This document shows, one piece after another, positions 53,776 through 63,938 of a DNA stretch of 64,000 nt; position 1 is the stretch's first letter; every line of letters starts with the position of its first letter. Origin of the DNA: UBA4582 sp013204195 (GTDB lineage: Bacteria; Pseudomonadota; Gammaproteobacteria; Pseudomonadales; Azotimanducaceae); contig CAWUUH010000021.1 in assembly GCA_963925735.1 (NCBI GenBank), positions 1-64,000 of the forward strand, in the 5' to 3' direction. The translations under genes and the position numbers were made by a program. The notes below the pieces were generated by a model. That model had not been told where the DNA came from and did no database searches. It worked only from the letters and a program-made list of their open reading frames with translations.

Positions 53776-55485
53776 CTATTCGGCTGAGTTCTGATCCATT
53801 TGCTGCTTGATCAGATCACCAATAGTGGTTGGGCTTACTTCAGTGTCTTTCTCACGATGCTCTTTCACAGCCAGCTCTTCATCGGCCATGTCTTTCGCTT
53901 TGACGGAGACGCCGAGGATGCGGTTCTTGCGATCCACACTGATAATCTTCACCTCGATCTCTTCGCCAACACTCAAAGCATTACGCGCATCTTCAACTCG
54001 GTCCTGGCTGATTTCTGAAGCTTTGAGAATAGCATCAACTTCAGGGGCCATTTCGATGATCGCTTGCTTGGCATCAACTTCCTTGATCTTACCGACAACA
54101 ATAGCGCCGCGCTCATTGACCGCAACATAGTTGGTGAACGGGTCTTCTTCCATCTGCTTGAGGCCTAATGAAATACGCTCGCGCTCAGCATCGATTGATA
54201 GGATCACTGTGTTGATCTCATCGCCCTTAGTGAATCGTCGAACCGCTTGCTCACCTGGCTCATTCCAGGAGATATCAGACAGGTGTACCAGTCCGTCGAT
54301 ATTGCCTTCGAGACCGATAAAGATGCCGAAGTCAGTGATTGACTTGATATAGCCCTGAATGTTGTCGCCCTTCTGGTGCTGAGTTGCAAACTCTTCCCAC
54401 GGATTACCCTGGCATTGCTTGATACCCAAGCTGATACGACGACGTTCTTCGTCAATATCAAGCACCATGACTTCGACTTCGTCACCGACCTGGACAACTT
54501 TGCTCGGGTGGATGTTACGATTAGTCCAATCCATTTCAGAGACGTGTACCAAACCTTCTACGCCTTCTTCCAGCTCGGCAAAACAACCGTAGTCAGTGAG
54601 GTTAGTCACCTTGGCCATAGTGCGCGTACCTTCAGGATAGCGGTTAGTGATCAAGACCCATGGATCTTCACCCAACTGCTTGAGACCCAGTGACACGCGA
54701 TTACGCTCACGATCAAACTTCAGTACCTTGACGTTGATTTCATCACCAACGGCAACGATTTCACTCGGATGCTTAATACGCTTCCAGGCCATGTCGGTGA
54801 TGTGCAGCAAGCCGTCAACGCCGCCCAAGTCAACAAACGCGCCGTAATCAGTCAGGTTCTTGACGATACCTTTGACTTCCTGGCCTTCCTGCAGATTCTC
54901 AAGCAACTGCTCGCGCTCTGCACTGTTTTCTTCTTCAAGTACGGCGCGGCGAGAAACCACGACGTTGTTACGCTTCTGGTCAAGCTTGATGACCTTAAAC
55001 TCGAGTTCCTTACCTTCCAGGTGCTCGGTTTCGCGCAATGGTCGAACATCAACCAGTGAACCAGGCAGGAAGGCCCGGACATCCCTGATTTCAACGGTAA
55101 ATCCGCCTTTAACGCGGCCGCTGATAATACCTTTAATGACTTCCTGGTCTTCGTAGACTTTTTCCAACATCATCCAGCTTTCAGCCCGTTTGGCTTTTTC
55201 TCTGGAGAGGCGAGTCTCACCGAAACCGTCATCAACGGCTTCCATGGCTACCTGGACAGTATCTCCGACGGCGACTTCAAGATTGCCGGCATCGTCTAAA
55301 AATTGAATTCTGGGAATAACCCCTTCTGACTTTAGGCCAGCGTGGACTGTGACCCACTCACTATCGATATCGACAACAAGACCGGAGATAATCGAACCGG
55401 ATTGCATATCGATCGTCTGCAAACTTTCGGCAAACAAGTCCGCAAAACTTTCCATCGTTTCTGTCATTTCTGTCATTTCACTCAT
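53776..55485 (-). CDS. rpsA: 30S ribosomal protein S1
   Basis: S1 binds mRNA at the 30S subunit. The 569-residue protein has six S1 (OB-fold) domains in series, seen as repeats of V-x-G-x-V and DYGAFVDLG/DYGCFAELE/DFGIFIGLE blocks each followed by LVH(V/L)S. Length and architecture are standard. An upstream gap of 204 bases from cmk contains its promoter region. Long plus-strand open frames inside it are codon-bias shadows. Confidence 0.98.
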   Translation of the reverse strand: MSEMTEMTETMESFADLFAESLQTIDMQSGSIISGLVVDIDSEWVTVHAGLKSEGVIPRIQFLDDAGNLEVAVGDTVQVAMEAVDDGFGETRLSREKAKRAESWMMLEKVYEDQEVIKGIISGRVKGGFTVEIRDVRAFLPGSLVDVRPLRETEHLEGKELEFKVIKLDQKRNNVVVSRRAVLEEENSAEREQLLENLQEGQEVKGIVKNLTDYGAFVDLGGVDGLLHITDMAWKRIKHPSEIVAVGDEINVKVLKFDRERNRVSLGLKQLGEDPWVLITNRYPEGTRTMAKVTNLTDYGCFAELEEGVEGLVHVSEMDWTNRNIHPSKVVQVGDEVEVMVLDIDEERRRISLGIKQCQGNPWEEFATQHQKGDNIQGYIKSITDFGIFIGLEGNIDGLVHLSDISWNEPGEQAVRRFTKGDEINTVILSIDAERERISLGLKQMEEDPFTNYVAVNERGAIVVGKIKEVDAKQAIIEMAPEVDAILKASEISQDRVEDARNALSVGEEIEVKIISVDRKNRILGVSVKAKDMADEELAVKEHREKDTEVSPTTIGDLIKQQMDQNSAE

Positions 55486-55663
55486 GGATTTTTCTTCCTG
55501 CGCCCATTGGGCTAATTTCTACCGCCATAACCAAAAGCTTCCGACTTCGGCGGGTCTGATCATTAATAAGGCTGATCTCGAGAATTTCGGAGGCTTTCTC
55601 GATTCAACCAACAGTGTCTTACTCTTTTTTTACTTCTTCCTCTTTCTAAAAGCGGTGCTACAC

Positions 55664-55687
55664 CCTGCTCTAAAACCTGCTCTAAAA
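55664..55687. repeat. 12-bp tandem repeat next to the cmk stop codon
   Basis: CCTGCTCTAAAA occurs twice head to tail, starting two bases past the cmk stop codon on the minus strand. On that strand it supplies TTTTAGAGCAGG units, each with a TAG. Confidence 0.9.
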
Positions 55688-55689
55688 CA

Positions 55690-56409
55690 TTAGCCAAGCC
55701 TGGCTTGAGCCGCGGCTAACACTGTGTCAAATACCTCTTCGAGGCTCATCTCAGTACTGTCTATGATCAGCGCATCAGCCGCCGGTTTCAGTGGTGCTAC
55801 CAAGCGGTTCATGTCTTGTTCGTCGCGGGCTTGAATGCTCAGAAAAAGGGCGTGAAGACTAACACCCATTCCCTTATCTTTCAACTGCTTGTATCGCCTT
55901 TGCGCGCGGGCCTCAGCGCTGGCGGTCAGATAGATTTTAAGCGCTGCATCAGGAAATACTACGGTCCCCATATCCCGGCCATCAGCAATCAGCCCCGGAG
56001 CCTGGGCAAAGTCGCGCTGGCGCTGGATCAGGGCATCACGGACGGCAGTAAACTTGGCTACTTGGGACGCATTCGTACCGGCATCGTCCGTACGAATCAG
56101 GCGCGTGACATGCTGTCCCTCGAGCACAATCTGCAATGGCTCCTGCGGATCCTCAGTGGGAATAAAGTGGACATCCAGCTCAGCGGCAATCTTCGCCAGC
56201 GCTGCCTCATCGGCCAGATCGACCTGATGATTGCAAGCGGCCAGACCGATCAAACGATATAAGGCGCCGCTGTCGAGAATATGAAAACCCAAGGCTGCCG
56301 CCAAACGATGGGCAATAGTGCCCTTACCCGAGCCACTCGGCCCATCAATGGCCACCACGAGCACACCCTGGGGTTCGTTTTGAAGCGCGCCACTGGGCTG
56401 CTGGGTCAT
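55690..56409 (-). CDS. cmk: Cytidylate kinase
   Basis: Cmk phosphorylates CMP and dCMP. The 239-residue protein has the P-loop IDGPSGSGKGT (residues 20-30), HILDSGALYRL for the NMP site, the RDMGTVVFPDA segment and ARAQRRYKQL lid. A 14-residue N-terminal extension precedes the P-loop strand. AAGGAA precedes the ATG, which overlaps the tyrA stop (ATGA). In related species aroA stands between tyrA and cmk; it is missing here. The stop codon is followed by a 12-bp tandem repeat. Confidence 0.96.
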   Translation of the reverse strand: MTQQPSGALQNEPQGVLVVAIDGPSGSGKGTIAHRLAAALGFHILDSGALYRLIGLAACNHQVDLADEAALAKIAAELDVHFIPTEDPQEPLQIVLEGQHVTRLIRTDDAGTNASQVAKFTAVRDALIQRQRDFAQAPGLIADGRDMGTVVFPDAALKIYLTASAEARAQRRYKQLKDKGMGVSLHALFLSIQARDEQDMNRLVAPLKPAADALIIDSTEMSLEEVFDTVLAAAQARLG

Positions 56410-57329
56410 GGTATTTCCTTGGAATTCGTAGTCTGGCCGCGCTGGCTCAACAGGACTGAAAAGTGATCTCTGGCCAGCTTGGCGCGCGTAAAAACGGCAG
56501 TTAACTCCTCAGACTGGTCGTTCGCGATCAGTTCTCTAAGCTCCATGAGCTCCTTCATATAGCGATCAAGAATCGTCAGCACGGGGCCACTATTAGCCTG
56601 ATAAATATCCCGCCACATCACGGGGTCCGAGGCGGCGATACGCGAAAAATCGCGCAAACCACCGGCGGCATAATCGAAAATTTCCAGCGAATCGCCCTGC
56701 ATGGATAGCGTGTCAATCAGCGCATAGGCGAGTAGGTGAGGCAAATGACTGGTCTGAGCTAATACCGCATCATGATGGGCTGGGCTCATCTCCACCACAT
56801 CCGCGTCCAGGGCCTGCCAGAATGCCGTTAGCTTGGCCAGGCTTGCCCCATGCGTCTCAGGCAACGGGGTCAGAATAACCTTATGGCGCAGGAACAGGTC
56901 CGCATTCGCGGCTTGAACGCCATGTTGTTCAGAGCCCGCGATGGGATGTCCAGGCACAATTCTGGACAGCAAATTCGGCGGCTGGCGCCGGGCCGCATCA
57001 ATGATGGGCGATTTCACGCTACCGACATCGGTGATCACCGCTGATTCACTGACAACCTTCGAGATCTGCTCCAGCAGCGGCTCAATCGCCAGCACTGGCA
57101 CAGCAAGGATCACTAGATCGGCACGCTGCACGGCCTCTTCCGCTGATTCTGCAGCCTCATCGATCAAGCCGAGGGCAAGACCCTGCGCCAACTCAGCAGG
57201 TGCCATATCAAAGGCCACGACGACAGCCGCGAAATCCCGCGCCTTCATTGCCGCAGCAATTGAGCCGCCAATCAATCCAAGACCGAGGATAGCAACTCGC
57301 TTAAACGGTTGTTCAGCCTTCACAGACAC
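56406..57329 (-). CDS. tyrA: Prephenate dehydrogenase (single domain)
   Basis: TyrA oxidises prephenate (or arogenate) to the tyrosine precursor. The 307-residue protein starts with the Rossmann motif GLGLIGGS (residues 16-23), continues with the catalytic GHPIAGSEQHG segment (near residue 128), TSHLPHLLAYAL and the GGLRDFSRIAASDPVMWRDI block. In Pseudomonas relatives it is fused to aroA; here it ends after the dehydrogenase dimerisation domain. It starts 4 bases after hisC and overlaps cmk by four bases, so the three genes are translated together. Confidence 0.95.
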   Translation of the reverse strand: MSVKAEQPFKRVAILGLGLIGGSIAAAMKARDFAAVVVAFDMAPAELAQGLALGLIDEAAESAEEAVQRADLVILAVPVLAIEPLLEQISKVVSESAVITDVGSVKSPIIDAARRQPPNLLSRIVPGHPIAGSEQHGVQAANADLFLRHKVILTPLPETHGASLAKLTAFWQALDADVVEMSPAHHDAVLAQTSHLPHLLAYALIDTLSMQGDSLEIFDYAAGGLRDFSRIAASDPVMWRDIYQANSGPVLTILDRYMKELMELRELIANDQSEELTAVFTRAKLARDHFSVLLSQRGQTTNSKEIP

Positions 57330-57333
57330 AGGT

Positions 57334-58440
57334 TTAGCTGACCCCCAGCACGGTCTTTAGCGCTTGAATGAAACGGACATTTTCTACCGGCAAACCAATC
57401 GTGACTCGCAGATGATTCGGCATTTCATAGACGCCCACGGGACGAACGATCACACCCTCGCGCAATAACGCTTCATAAACCGGCATCGCGTCCCGGCCCA
57501 AATCGATCGCCAGGAAGTTACCAACGGATGGTATATATTCCAACCCCAACTCATCGCAAGCCGCAGTCAGCATGGCCATACCGACAGTATTAGCCCGAAC
57601 CGCCGCTTGCACATGAGCCTGATCGTCCAGCGCCGCTAACGCTGCCGCTAATGACATGGCGTTAATGTTAAACGGCTGACGCACTCGATTCAGCAGATCA
57701 GCTATCGCCGGCTGACACACTGAATAACCCACTCGTAGCGCCGCAATACCATAGGCTTTGGAGAAGGTTCGAGTTACCACCAAATTGGGGTAACGAGCCA
57801 GCAGAGCAACGCCATCGGGATAACCCGGAGCCTCAACATATTCACAATAAGCCTCATCGAGTACCACCAGCACATTTTCAGGCACCTGATCTAGAAACCG
57901 CACCAGATCAACCTCGTTGATCCAGGTACCTGTGGGATTGTTCGGGTTCGCGATAAAAATCATTCGCGTCTTGTCAGTGATCATCGCCGCGGTAGCCTCA
58001 AGATCTTGACCATAATTCTTGGCTGGCACCACTTTCAATGTCGCCCCCAAGGCCATGGTGACCAGCGGATAGACGACAAATGAGTGCTGGGAAACAATGG
58101 ATTCCAGACCGGGCGCCAAAAACACCCTGGCCAGTAGCTCCAGTAATTCATTAGAGCCATTGCCGATCGTCAACATTTGCGGCGCCACACCCAGGTGCTC
58201 GCTGAGCTTGCGCTTAAGATGATAGGCACTGCCATCAGGATAACGCGCCAACTCAGGAATCACCGCTGCCAGGCTATTGATCACTTCAGGACTAGGGCCC
58301 AGAGGGTTTTCGTTGCTGGCAAGTTTGATCACGTCGGTCAAACCCAATTCACGCTGGAGCTCTTCCACCGGCTTGCCCGGCTGATAAGGCTGCAGTCCTC
58401 GCACACCGGGTGCGGCTAGATCAAAGAAATCACAGGTCAT
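57334..58440 (-). CDS. hisC: Histidinol-phosphate/aromatic aminotransferase
   Basis: A 368-residue PLP-dependent class I/II aminotransferase. Key segments are KLASNENPLGPSP, FIANPNNPTGTWI, VVLDEAYCEY and the PLP-lysine region RTFSKAYGIAALRVGY, and the final RVTIGLPVENVRFI. Located between pheA and tyrA, it probably transaminates aromatic precursors (phenylpyruvate, hydroxyphenylpyruvate) as well as histidinol phosphate, as proposed for HisC2 in this context. AGGATGG precedes the ATG. Confidence 0.94.
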   Translation of the reverse strand: MTCDFFDLAAPGVRGLQPYQPGKPVEELQRELGLTDVIKLASNENPLGPSPEVINSLAAVIPELARYPDGSAYHLKRKLSEHLGVAPQMLTIGNGSNELLELLARVFLAPGLESIVSQHSFVVYPLVTMALGATLKVVPAKNYGQDLEATAAMITDKTRMIFIANPNNPTGTWINEVDLVRFLDQVPENVLVVLDEAYCEYVEAPGYPDGVALLARYPNLVVTRTFSKAYGIAALRVGYSVCQPAIADLLNRVRQPFNINAMSLAAALAALDDQAHVQAAVRANTVGMAMLTAACDELGLEYIPSVGNFLAIDLGRDAMPVYEALLREGVIVRPVGVYEMPNHLRVTIGLPVENVRFIQALKTVLGVS

Positions 58441-58524
58441 TTACGCTGCCATCCTGGTTGAATTTACGGTAGTTGCTGATGCGCGATCGCGTCTTGGTGA
58501 TTCACCGGCGCCATCATCGACGCA

Positions 58525-59649
58525 TCAAAGGCTGGTGATAGCGCGGGGATAAGAGCCGAGCATTTTGATTTCAAGCACGTCACTGTCAATTTCGCTGATG
58601 ACCTGAGCGACGATATCGTCTTGAGCGTGACCTTCAAAGTCGATAAAGAAAACATAGGACCACATGCCGGTTCGACTCGGCCGGGTCTCGATCGACGTCA
58701 ACGACACATCATGCCGATGAAACGGCTCAAGCAACTTATATAGCGCACCCGGCTGATTATGGGTCGAGACCATGATCGAAGTTTTATCCTTGCCACTGGG
58801 ACCAATCACCTCGCGGCCAACCACAATAAATCGCGTGGTATTGTCCGATTCGTCTTCAATTTTCTTCGACAGCACGGTCAAACCATAGGTTTCCGCCGCA
58901 ATTTCGCCAGCGATCGCGGCAGCACCCTCTTCTGCTAGCGCAAGACGGGCAGCCTCTGCATTACTCGAAGCCGTGATACGCGGTATGCGAGGATAATGAC
59001 CATCAAGCCATCGACGGCACTGACCGAAGGTTTGCTGATGCGCATAAATTCTCGTGATCTTCTCGGGGTTCGTACCCGGGGCTACCATCAAGTGGTGATG
59101 GATGCGTAACTCCACTTCACCGCAGACTCGCAGAGAGGAGTTTAGAAAATTATCGAGGGTATGGCTGACAACACCCTCAGTGGAGTTTTCAACGGGTACT
59201 ACACCGTAGTTACAGTTTTCCGCCGCCACCTCGCGAAACACGTCATCAACGGTGATCATTGGCACACCCACCACCGCATGACCAAATTGTTTAAGGGTCG
59301 CTAGCTGAGTGAATGTCCCTTCAGGACCCAAGTAGGCGACCTTCAGTGGCTCTTCGAGCGCCAGGCACGCAGACATAATCTGGCGATACACTTGGATGAC
59401 TTTTTCATCGCTCAGTGGCCCGGGGTTTTTCGCGGCAATGTTACGTAGTACCTGAGCTTCACGCTCAGGTCGATAAAAGATGGGCGCAACATCGCCAGAG
59501 GCTGCTTGCTTGACTTCGGCTACGTCTAAGGCGCAACGGGCCCGCTCATTGAGCAAGTCGAGAATTTCACTGTCCAGCGCATCAATGCGCTGGCGTAGCT
59601 GATCAAGTTGCTCGTGGGCGCCCGCGGTAGATTCGTCCTCGGTGGTCAT
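58525..59649 (-). CDS. pheA: Chorismate mutase/prephenate dehydratase (P-protein)
   Basis: A 374-residue bifunctional enzyme for phenylalanine synthesis. The chorismate mutase AroQ domain covers about 12-100 (LRQRIDALDSEILDLLNERARCALDVAEVK), the prephenate dehydratase domain about 105-280 with AYLGPEGTFTQLA, VPVENSTEGVV and DNTTRFIVV, and the ACT regulatory domain about 290-374 with the phenylalanine-binding GALY and ETRPSR motifs. ATG 59649 is preferred to a GTG three codons before. The usual serC gene between gyrA and pheA is absent. Confidence 0.96.
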   Translation of the reverse strand: MTTEDESTAGAHEQLDQLRQRIDALDSEILDLLNERARCALDVAEVKQAASGDVAPIFYRPEREAQVLRNIAAKNPGPLSDEKVIQVYRQIMSACLALEEPLKVAYLGPEGTFTQLATLKQFGHAVVGVPMITVDDVFREVAAENCNYGVVPVENSTEGVVSHTLDNFLNSSLRVCGEVELRIHHHLMVAPGTNPEKITRIYAHQQTFGQCRRWLDGHYPRIPRITASSNAEAARLALAEEGAAAIAGEIAAETYGLTVLSKKIEDESDNTTRFIVVGREVIGPSGKDKTSIMVSTHNQPGALYKLLEPFHRHDVSLTSIETRPSRTGMWSYVFFIDFEGHAQDDIVAQVISEIDSDVLEIKMLGSYPRAITSL

Positions 59650-59721
59650 AGCCGCCACCGGCCGTTCGAGTTAGTCTCTGATGTCGATCTCATCATCAAC
59701 ATGGCATGAAGCCAATCAAGT

Positions 59722-62388
59722 CTAGCTGTCCGCGTCATCGTTGATACCCGTTTGTGAGTCATCGACTGAACTCTGACCCTCGATGCCTGCAGCGTCAGCA
59801 CTGCTTGGTGTATTCGTTCCAGTGGCGTCGGAATCTGCTTCATCTGCGCCGTCTACCAGGTCGGCCTCTTCCACTCGAGCGAGACCTACCAGGCTTTCAT
59901 CACTGGCCAGATTAATCAGTCGCACGCCTTGCGTATTACGACCCTGGGTCGATACCTCTTCGCCACGAATTCTCACTAATGTGCCCTGGTCACTGATCAG
60001 AATCACTTCATCACTGTTATAGATCTGAATGACACCGACAACTGGCCCATTACGCTCACTGACTTTCATGCAGATGACACCCTGACCACCGCGACCGATG
60101 ACAGAATAGTCTTCGAGGCTGGAGCGTTTGCCGTAACCATTTTCACTGGCGATCAATAATTCCGCATCAGGCTGCGGGATAATCAGCGCGATCAAGGTTT
60201 GTTCTTGCCGCAGCTTAACCCCACGTACTCCGCGCGCGGTACGCCCCATGGCCCGAACGTTCGCCTCATTGAAGCGAATCGCCTTACCGCCGCTGGTGAA
60301 CAGCATGACATCCGAGTCACCTTGGGTGATGGAAGCGCCAACCAAGGTATTGTCTTCATCAAGTTCGATCGCAATTAGCCCGGACGATCGCCGTCTGGCG
60401 AACTCCATCAGCGGGGTTTTCTTGACCGTGCCGTTTGCCGTTGCCATGAAAATAAACTGATCATCACGATATTCTCTGACGGGCAACATCGTGGTGATTC
60501 GCTCGTCCGGACCCAATGGCAGAATGTTGACCAGCGGCCGCCCACGGGCAGCGCGACTGGCGACAGGAATTTCAAACACCCTTAACCAGTAAACTTTACC
60601 CTTGTTGGTAAAGCACAAAATCGTATCGTGAGTACTCGCCACCATCAGGTGTTCAATAAAGTCCTCATCCTTCACCGCACTGGCGGAGCGTCCACGACCA
60701 CCGCGACGCTGGGCCTGATAGTCCGTGATCGGCTGGGTCTTGGCGTAGCCAGAGTTTGACAAGGTCACTACCATGTCTTGCTCAGTGATCAGATCTTCTG
60801 TGGTGAGGTCTTCTTGCGTACCAATAATTTCCGTACGTCGCTCATCACCATACTCTTCTCGAATCTCAGTCAACTCTTCGCGAATGATCTCCATCAGACG
60901 CTCTGGTTGGGCCAGGATAATCAACAGTTCTGAGATAGTACTGACAATTTCTTCGTATTCAGACAACAAGCGCTGTTGTTCCAGCCCAGTCAGTCGGTTT
61001 AAACGCATTTCGAGAATTGACTGCGCCTGATCGGGCGACAAAAAGTAGTCGCCGTTTTCTTTCAACCCATAACGGGCATCCAACTCATCGGGACGAGCAG
61101 CGTCTGGGCCGGCGCGCTCGAGCATCTTTTGAACATTGTCTGATCGCCAGGAAGTGGCTATCAATCGATCCTTGGCTTCTTGGGCATTCGCCGACGCTTT
61201 AATCAGCTCAATGACAGGGTCAATATTCGACAGCGCCACCGCTAGACCTTCAAGAATATGACCTCGAGTTCGAGCGCGACGCAGCAAGAACACCGTTCGC
61301 CGAGTGATGACCTCACGACGATGTAACACAAACGCTACCAGCACTTCTTTGAGGTTCAAGACCCGTGGTTGACCGTCTACCAGCGCCACGATATTGATGC
61401 CGAAGACTGTTTGCAGCTGAGTCTGGGCATAGAGATTATTCAGCACCACTTCGCCGACTTCACCCCGACGCAACTCGATAACGATACGCGTGTCTGTCGA
61501 AGACTCGTCTCGCAGCTCGGAAATACCCTCGATTTTCTTTTCTTTTACCAGCTCAGCAATGCGCTCGATAAGACGGGCGCGGTTCAACTGAAAGGGAATT
61601 TCTTGAATAATAATCGTGTCCCGATGGGTTTTCTCATCGGTGAAAACCTCGCAGCGCGCTCGCACCTGAATTCGACCCCGGCCCGTGCGGTAAGCCATCA
61701 CAATGCCAGCGCGGCCATTAATAATGGCCCCTGTGGGGAAATCTGGACCCTGAATATGTTCCATCAGGCCATCGGTATCAATATCAGGATTATCAATCAA
61801 CGCCAGGCAGGCATTGACGACTTCAGTGAGGTTGTGGGGCGGAATGTTGGTTGCCATGCCCACTGCAATACCACTGGAGCCATTGACCAACAGATTAGGG
61901 ACCTTGGATGGCAATACCACTGGCATCTGCAGCGTGCCGTCATAGTTGTCAGTGAAATCAACGGTTTCTTTATCAAGATCGGCCAGTAACTCGTGGGCCA
62001 TCTTTTTCATACGAATTTCGGTGTAACGCATGGCAGCGGCGCTATCGCCATCCAGGGAACCAAAGTTGCCCTGACCATCCACCAGCGGATAGCGCATATT
62101 GAAGGTCTGCGCCATCCTGACAATCGTGTCGTAGGCGGCCGTATCACCGTGAGGGTGGTACTTACCAATGACATCACCGACAATTCGAGCCGACTTCATA
62201 TAGGCCCGGTTGTAGACGTTATTAAGTTCGCTCATGGCAAACAATACCCGCCGGTGAACGGGCTTAAGACCGTCTCGAACATCGGGCAGCGCACGACCGA
62301 CGATGACGCTCATAGCATAGTCCAGGTAGGACTGCTTCAGCTCATCTTCGATGTTTATCGTAGTTATATCGTTATCGAAATCAGACAT
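59722..62388 (-). CDS. gyrA: DNA gyrase subunit A
   Basis: GyrA is the DNA-cleaving subunit of DNA gyrase. The 888-residue protein has the catalytic tyrosine in AAMRYTEIR (near 122), the quinolone-determining region with Thr83 and Asp87 (HPHGDTAAYD), and a C-terminal beta-pinwheel domain starting with the GyrA box QRRGGRG. The C-terminal tail is long and acidic. It is divergent from mtaD and followed by pheA after 72 bases. The ribosome site is weak. Confidence 0.98.
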   Translation of the reverse strand: MSDFDNDITTINIEDELKQSYLDYAMSVIVGRALPDVRDGLKPVHRRVLFAMSELNNVYNRAYMKSARIVGDVIGKYHPHGDTAAYDTIVRMAQTFNMRYPLVDGQGNFGSLDGDSAAAMRYTEIRMKKMAHELLADLDKETVDFTDNYDGTLQMPVVLPSKVPNLLVNGSSGIAVGMATNIPPHNLTEVVNACLALIDNPDIDTDGLMEHIQGPDFPTGAIINGRAGIVMAYRTGRGRIQVRARCEVFTDEKTHRDTIIIQEIPFQLNRARLIERIAELVKEKKIEGISELRDESSTDTRIVIELRRGEVGEVVLNNLYAQTQLQTVFGINIVALVDGQPRVLNLKEVLVAFVLHRREVITRRTVFLLRRARTRGHILEGLAVALSNIDPVIELIKASANAQEAKDRLIATSWRSDNVQKMLERAGPDAARPDELDARYGLKENGDYFLSPDQAQSILEMRLNRLTGLEQQRLLSEYEEIVSTISELLIILAQPERLMEIIREELTEIREEYGDERRTEIIGTQEDLTTEDLITEQDMVVTLSNSGYAKTQPITDYQAQRRGGRGRSASAVKDEDFIEHLMVASTHDTILCFTNKGKVYWLRVFEIPVASRAARGRPLVNILPLGPDERITTMLPVREYRDDQFIFMATANGTVKKTPLMEFARRRSSGLIAIELDEDNTLVGASITQGDSDVMLFTSGGKAIRFNEANVRAMGRTARGVRGVKLRQEQTLIALIIPQPDAELLIASENGYGKRSSLEDYSVIGRGGQGVICMKVSERNGPVVGVIQIYNSDEVILISDQGTLVRIRGEEVSTQGRNTQGVRLINLASDESLVGLARVEEADLVDGADEADSDATGTNTPSSADAAGIEGQSSVDDSQTGINDDADS

Positions 62389-62600
62389 GTATTAGACGGT
62401 CTAAATTTGCCGCCGGAACCCCTTAAACAATCGCGCAATGATACCATGCAAAAGTATCAAAACACACGCTCGGCAGAGTTTTTAGCCATCCTTAAGTAAT
62501 TCACAGGTATAATGCCGTGTCGGCCGCTGGCCAACCTATAACGTCAACCTGCGATGGACTCAATTGGTGACCACACCGACCATCAGACCCGTGGAAGAAC

Positions 62601-63938
62601 ATGATCAAAACCACAGACATCCACCTCGTTAGCCCCACCTGGATCGTGCCTGTCATTCCCGCCGGCGTTGTCCTTGAAAATCATACGCTGGTCATCTCCG
62701 AGAATCAGATTTTGGCTCTGCTACCCACCGCGCAGGCCTTAACCGAGTACCCCGACGCACCGAATCTGCAACTCCAGGACCATATCGTCACGCCCGGTTT
62801 GATCAATGCCCACGGCCATGCTGCTATGACACTGTTTCGAGGTTATGCCGACGATCGAGAGCTTATGGATTGGCTGAACAATCATATCTGGCCTGTTGAG
62901 GGTCAGTTTGTGGATTATGACTTTGTCTATGACGGCACGAGCCTGGCGGTGGCCGAGATGATTCGCGGCGGCACTACCTGTGCCGCCGACACCTATTTCT
63001 TTCCCGATGCCGTGGCGAACGCCTTCTCTCACAATCACTTCCGTGGCCAGGTTTGTATGCCCGTCATCCAGTTCGCTAATGCCTGGGCAAAAACTGAAGA
63101 CGAACATATCCACAAAGGTCTGCAGTTTCGCGACGACCTGGTCAAAAACAATCCGCTGCTAACCACGGCCTTTGCGCCCCACTCGCCGTATACCGTGACG
63201 GATCATGGGTTTGAGCGCACATTACTCTACGCCGAGGAACTGCAACTGCCCATTCACCTGCATCTCCACGAAACACTCACTGAGGTGAAGGACGCCGTGC
63301 GCCAGCACGGCCAGCGACCTATTGCCCGCATGCACAGCTTGGGATTGCTATCACCTTTATTACAGACCGTGCATATGACTCAACTCGAGGCTGGTGAAAT
63401 CACCCTGCTGGCAAACAATAATGTGCATGTAGCGCACTGTCCCGAGTCGAACTTAAAACTCGCCAGCGGGTTTTGCCCCGTGGGCGACCTCATCAAGGCT
63501 GGCATTAACGTCGCCATTGGTACTGATGGCGCCGCCAGCAACAACAACCTAGACATGCTGGAAGAGATGCGTACAGCAGCCATTGTCGCCAAATCGGTCA
63601 GTCAGGATGCGACAGTGGTCAGCGCCCATGAAGCACTGGCTATGGCCACTATTAATGGCGCCTTAATGCTCGGTCTCGAAGATAAGATTGGCAGTTTAGA
63701 GGCGGGCAAGCTCGCCGACTTTATCGCCGTCGACCTATCGGATCTGAGCTTTGCGCCCATCTATAATCCAGTCTCGCAGATGGTATATGCTGCCACTGCG
63801 CACCAGGTCAGCCATGTCTGGATCAACGGCGTTCAACTATTGGCTAATGGTCAATTCACCCAACTCGACAGCCAACGGGTACGCGCCAACACGCGCCAAT
63901 GGCAATCCAAAATCAGCGCATTCAGCAGGCCAATATGA
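62601..63938 (+). CDS. mtaD: 5-methylthioadenosine/S-adenosylhomocysteine deaminase (TRZ/ATZ family)
   Basis: A 445-residue amidohydrolase with the metal motif HGH (NAHGHAAMTLFRGYADD) near residue 72, HLHLHET near 214, HCPESNLKLASG near 280 and the catalytic Asp in GTDGAASNNNLDMLEE. These are the features of MtaD-type deaminases that convert methylthioadenosine or S-adenosylhomocysteine to the inosine forms. GGAAG precedes the ATG. It overlaps ubiG by four bases. The mtaD-ubiG/gyrA arrangement is conserved in gammaproteobacteria. Confidence 0.94.
   Translation: MIKTTDIHLVSPTWIVPVIPAGVVLENHTLVISENQILALLPTAQALTEYPDAPNLQLQDHIVTPGLINAHGHAAMTLFRGYADDRELMDWLNNHIWPVEGQFVDYDFVYDGTSLAVAEMIRGGTTCAADTYFFPDAVANAFSHNHFRGQVCMPVIQFANAWAKTEDEHIHKGLQFRDDLVKNNPLLTTAFAPHSPYTVTDHGFERTLLYAEELQLPIHLHLHETLTEVKDAVRQHGQRPIARMHSLGLLSPLLQTVHMTQLEAGEITLLANNNVHVAHCPESNLKLASGFCPVGDLIKAGINVAIGTDGAASNNNLDMLEEMRTAAIVAKSVSQDATVVSAHEALAMATINGALMLGLEDKIGSLEAGKLADFIAVDLSDLSFAPIYNPVSQMVYAATAHQVSHVWINGVQLLANGQFTQLDSQRVRANTRQWQSKISAFSRPI

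Noticed and set aside
53807..55156. Several plus-strand frames of about 100 codons in rpsA
   Set aside because: Serine/arginine-rich shadows of the highly biased rpsA coding strand.
61369..61989. 206-codon plus-strand frame within gyrA
   Set aside because: Antisense to a universally conserved gene; shadow.
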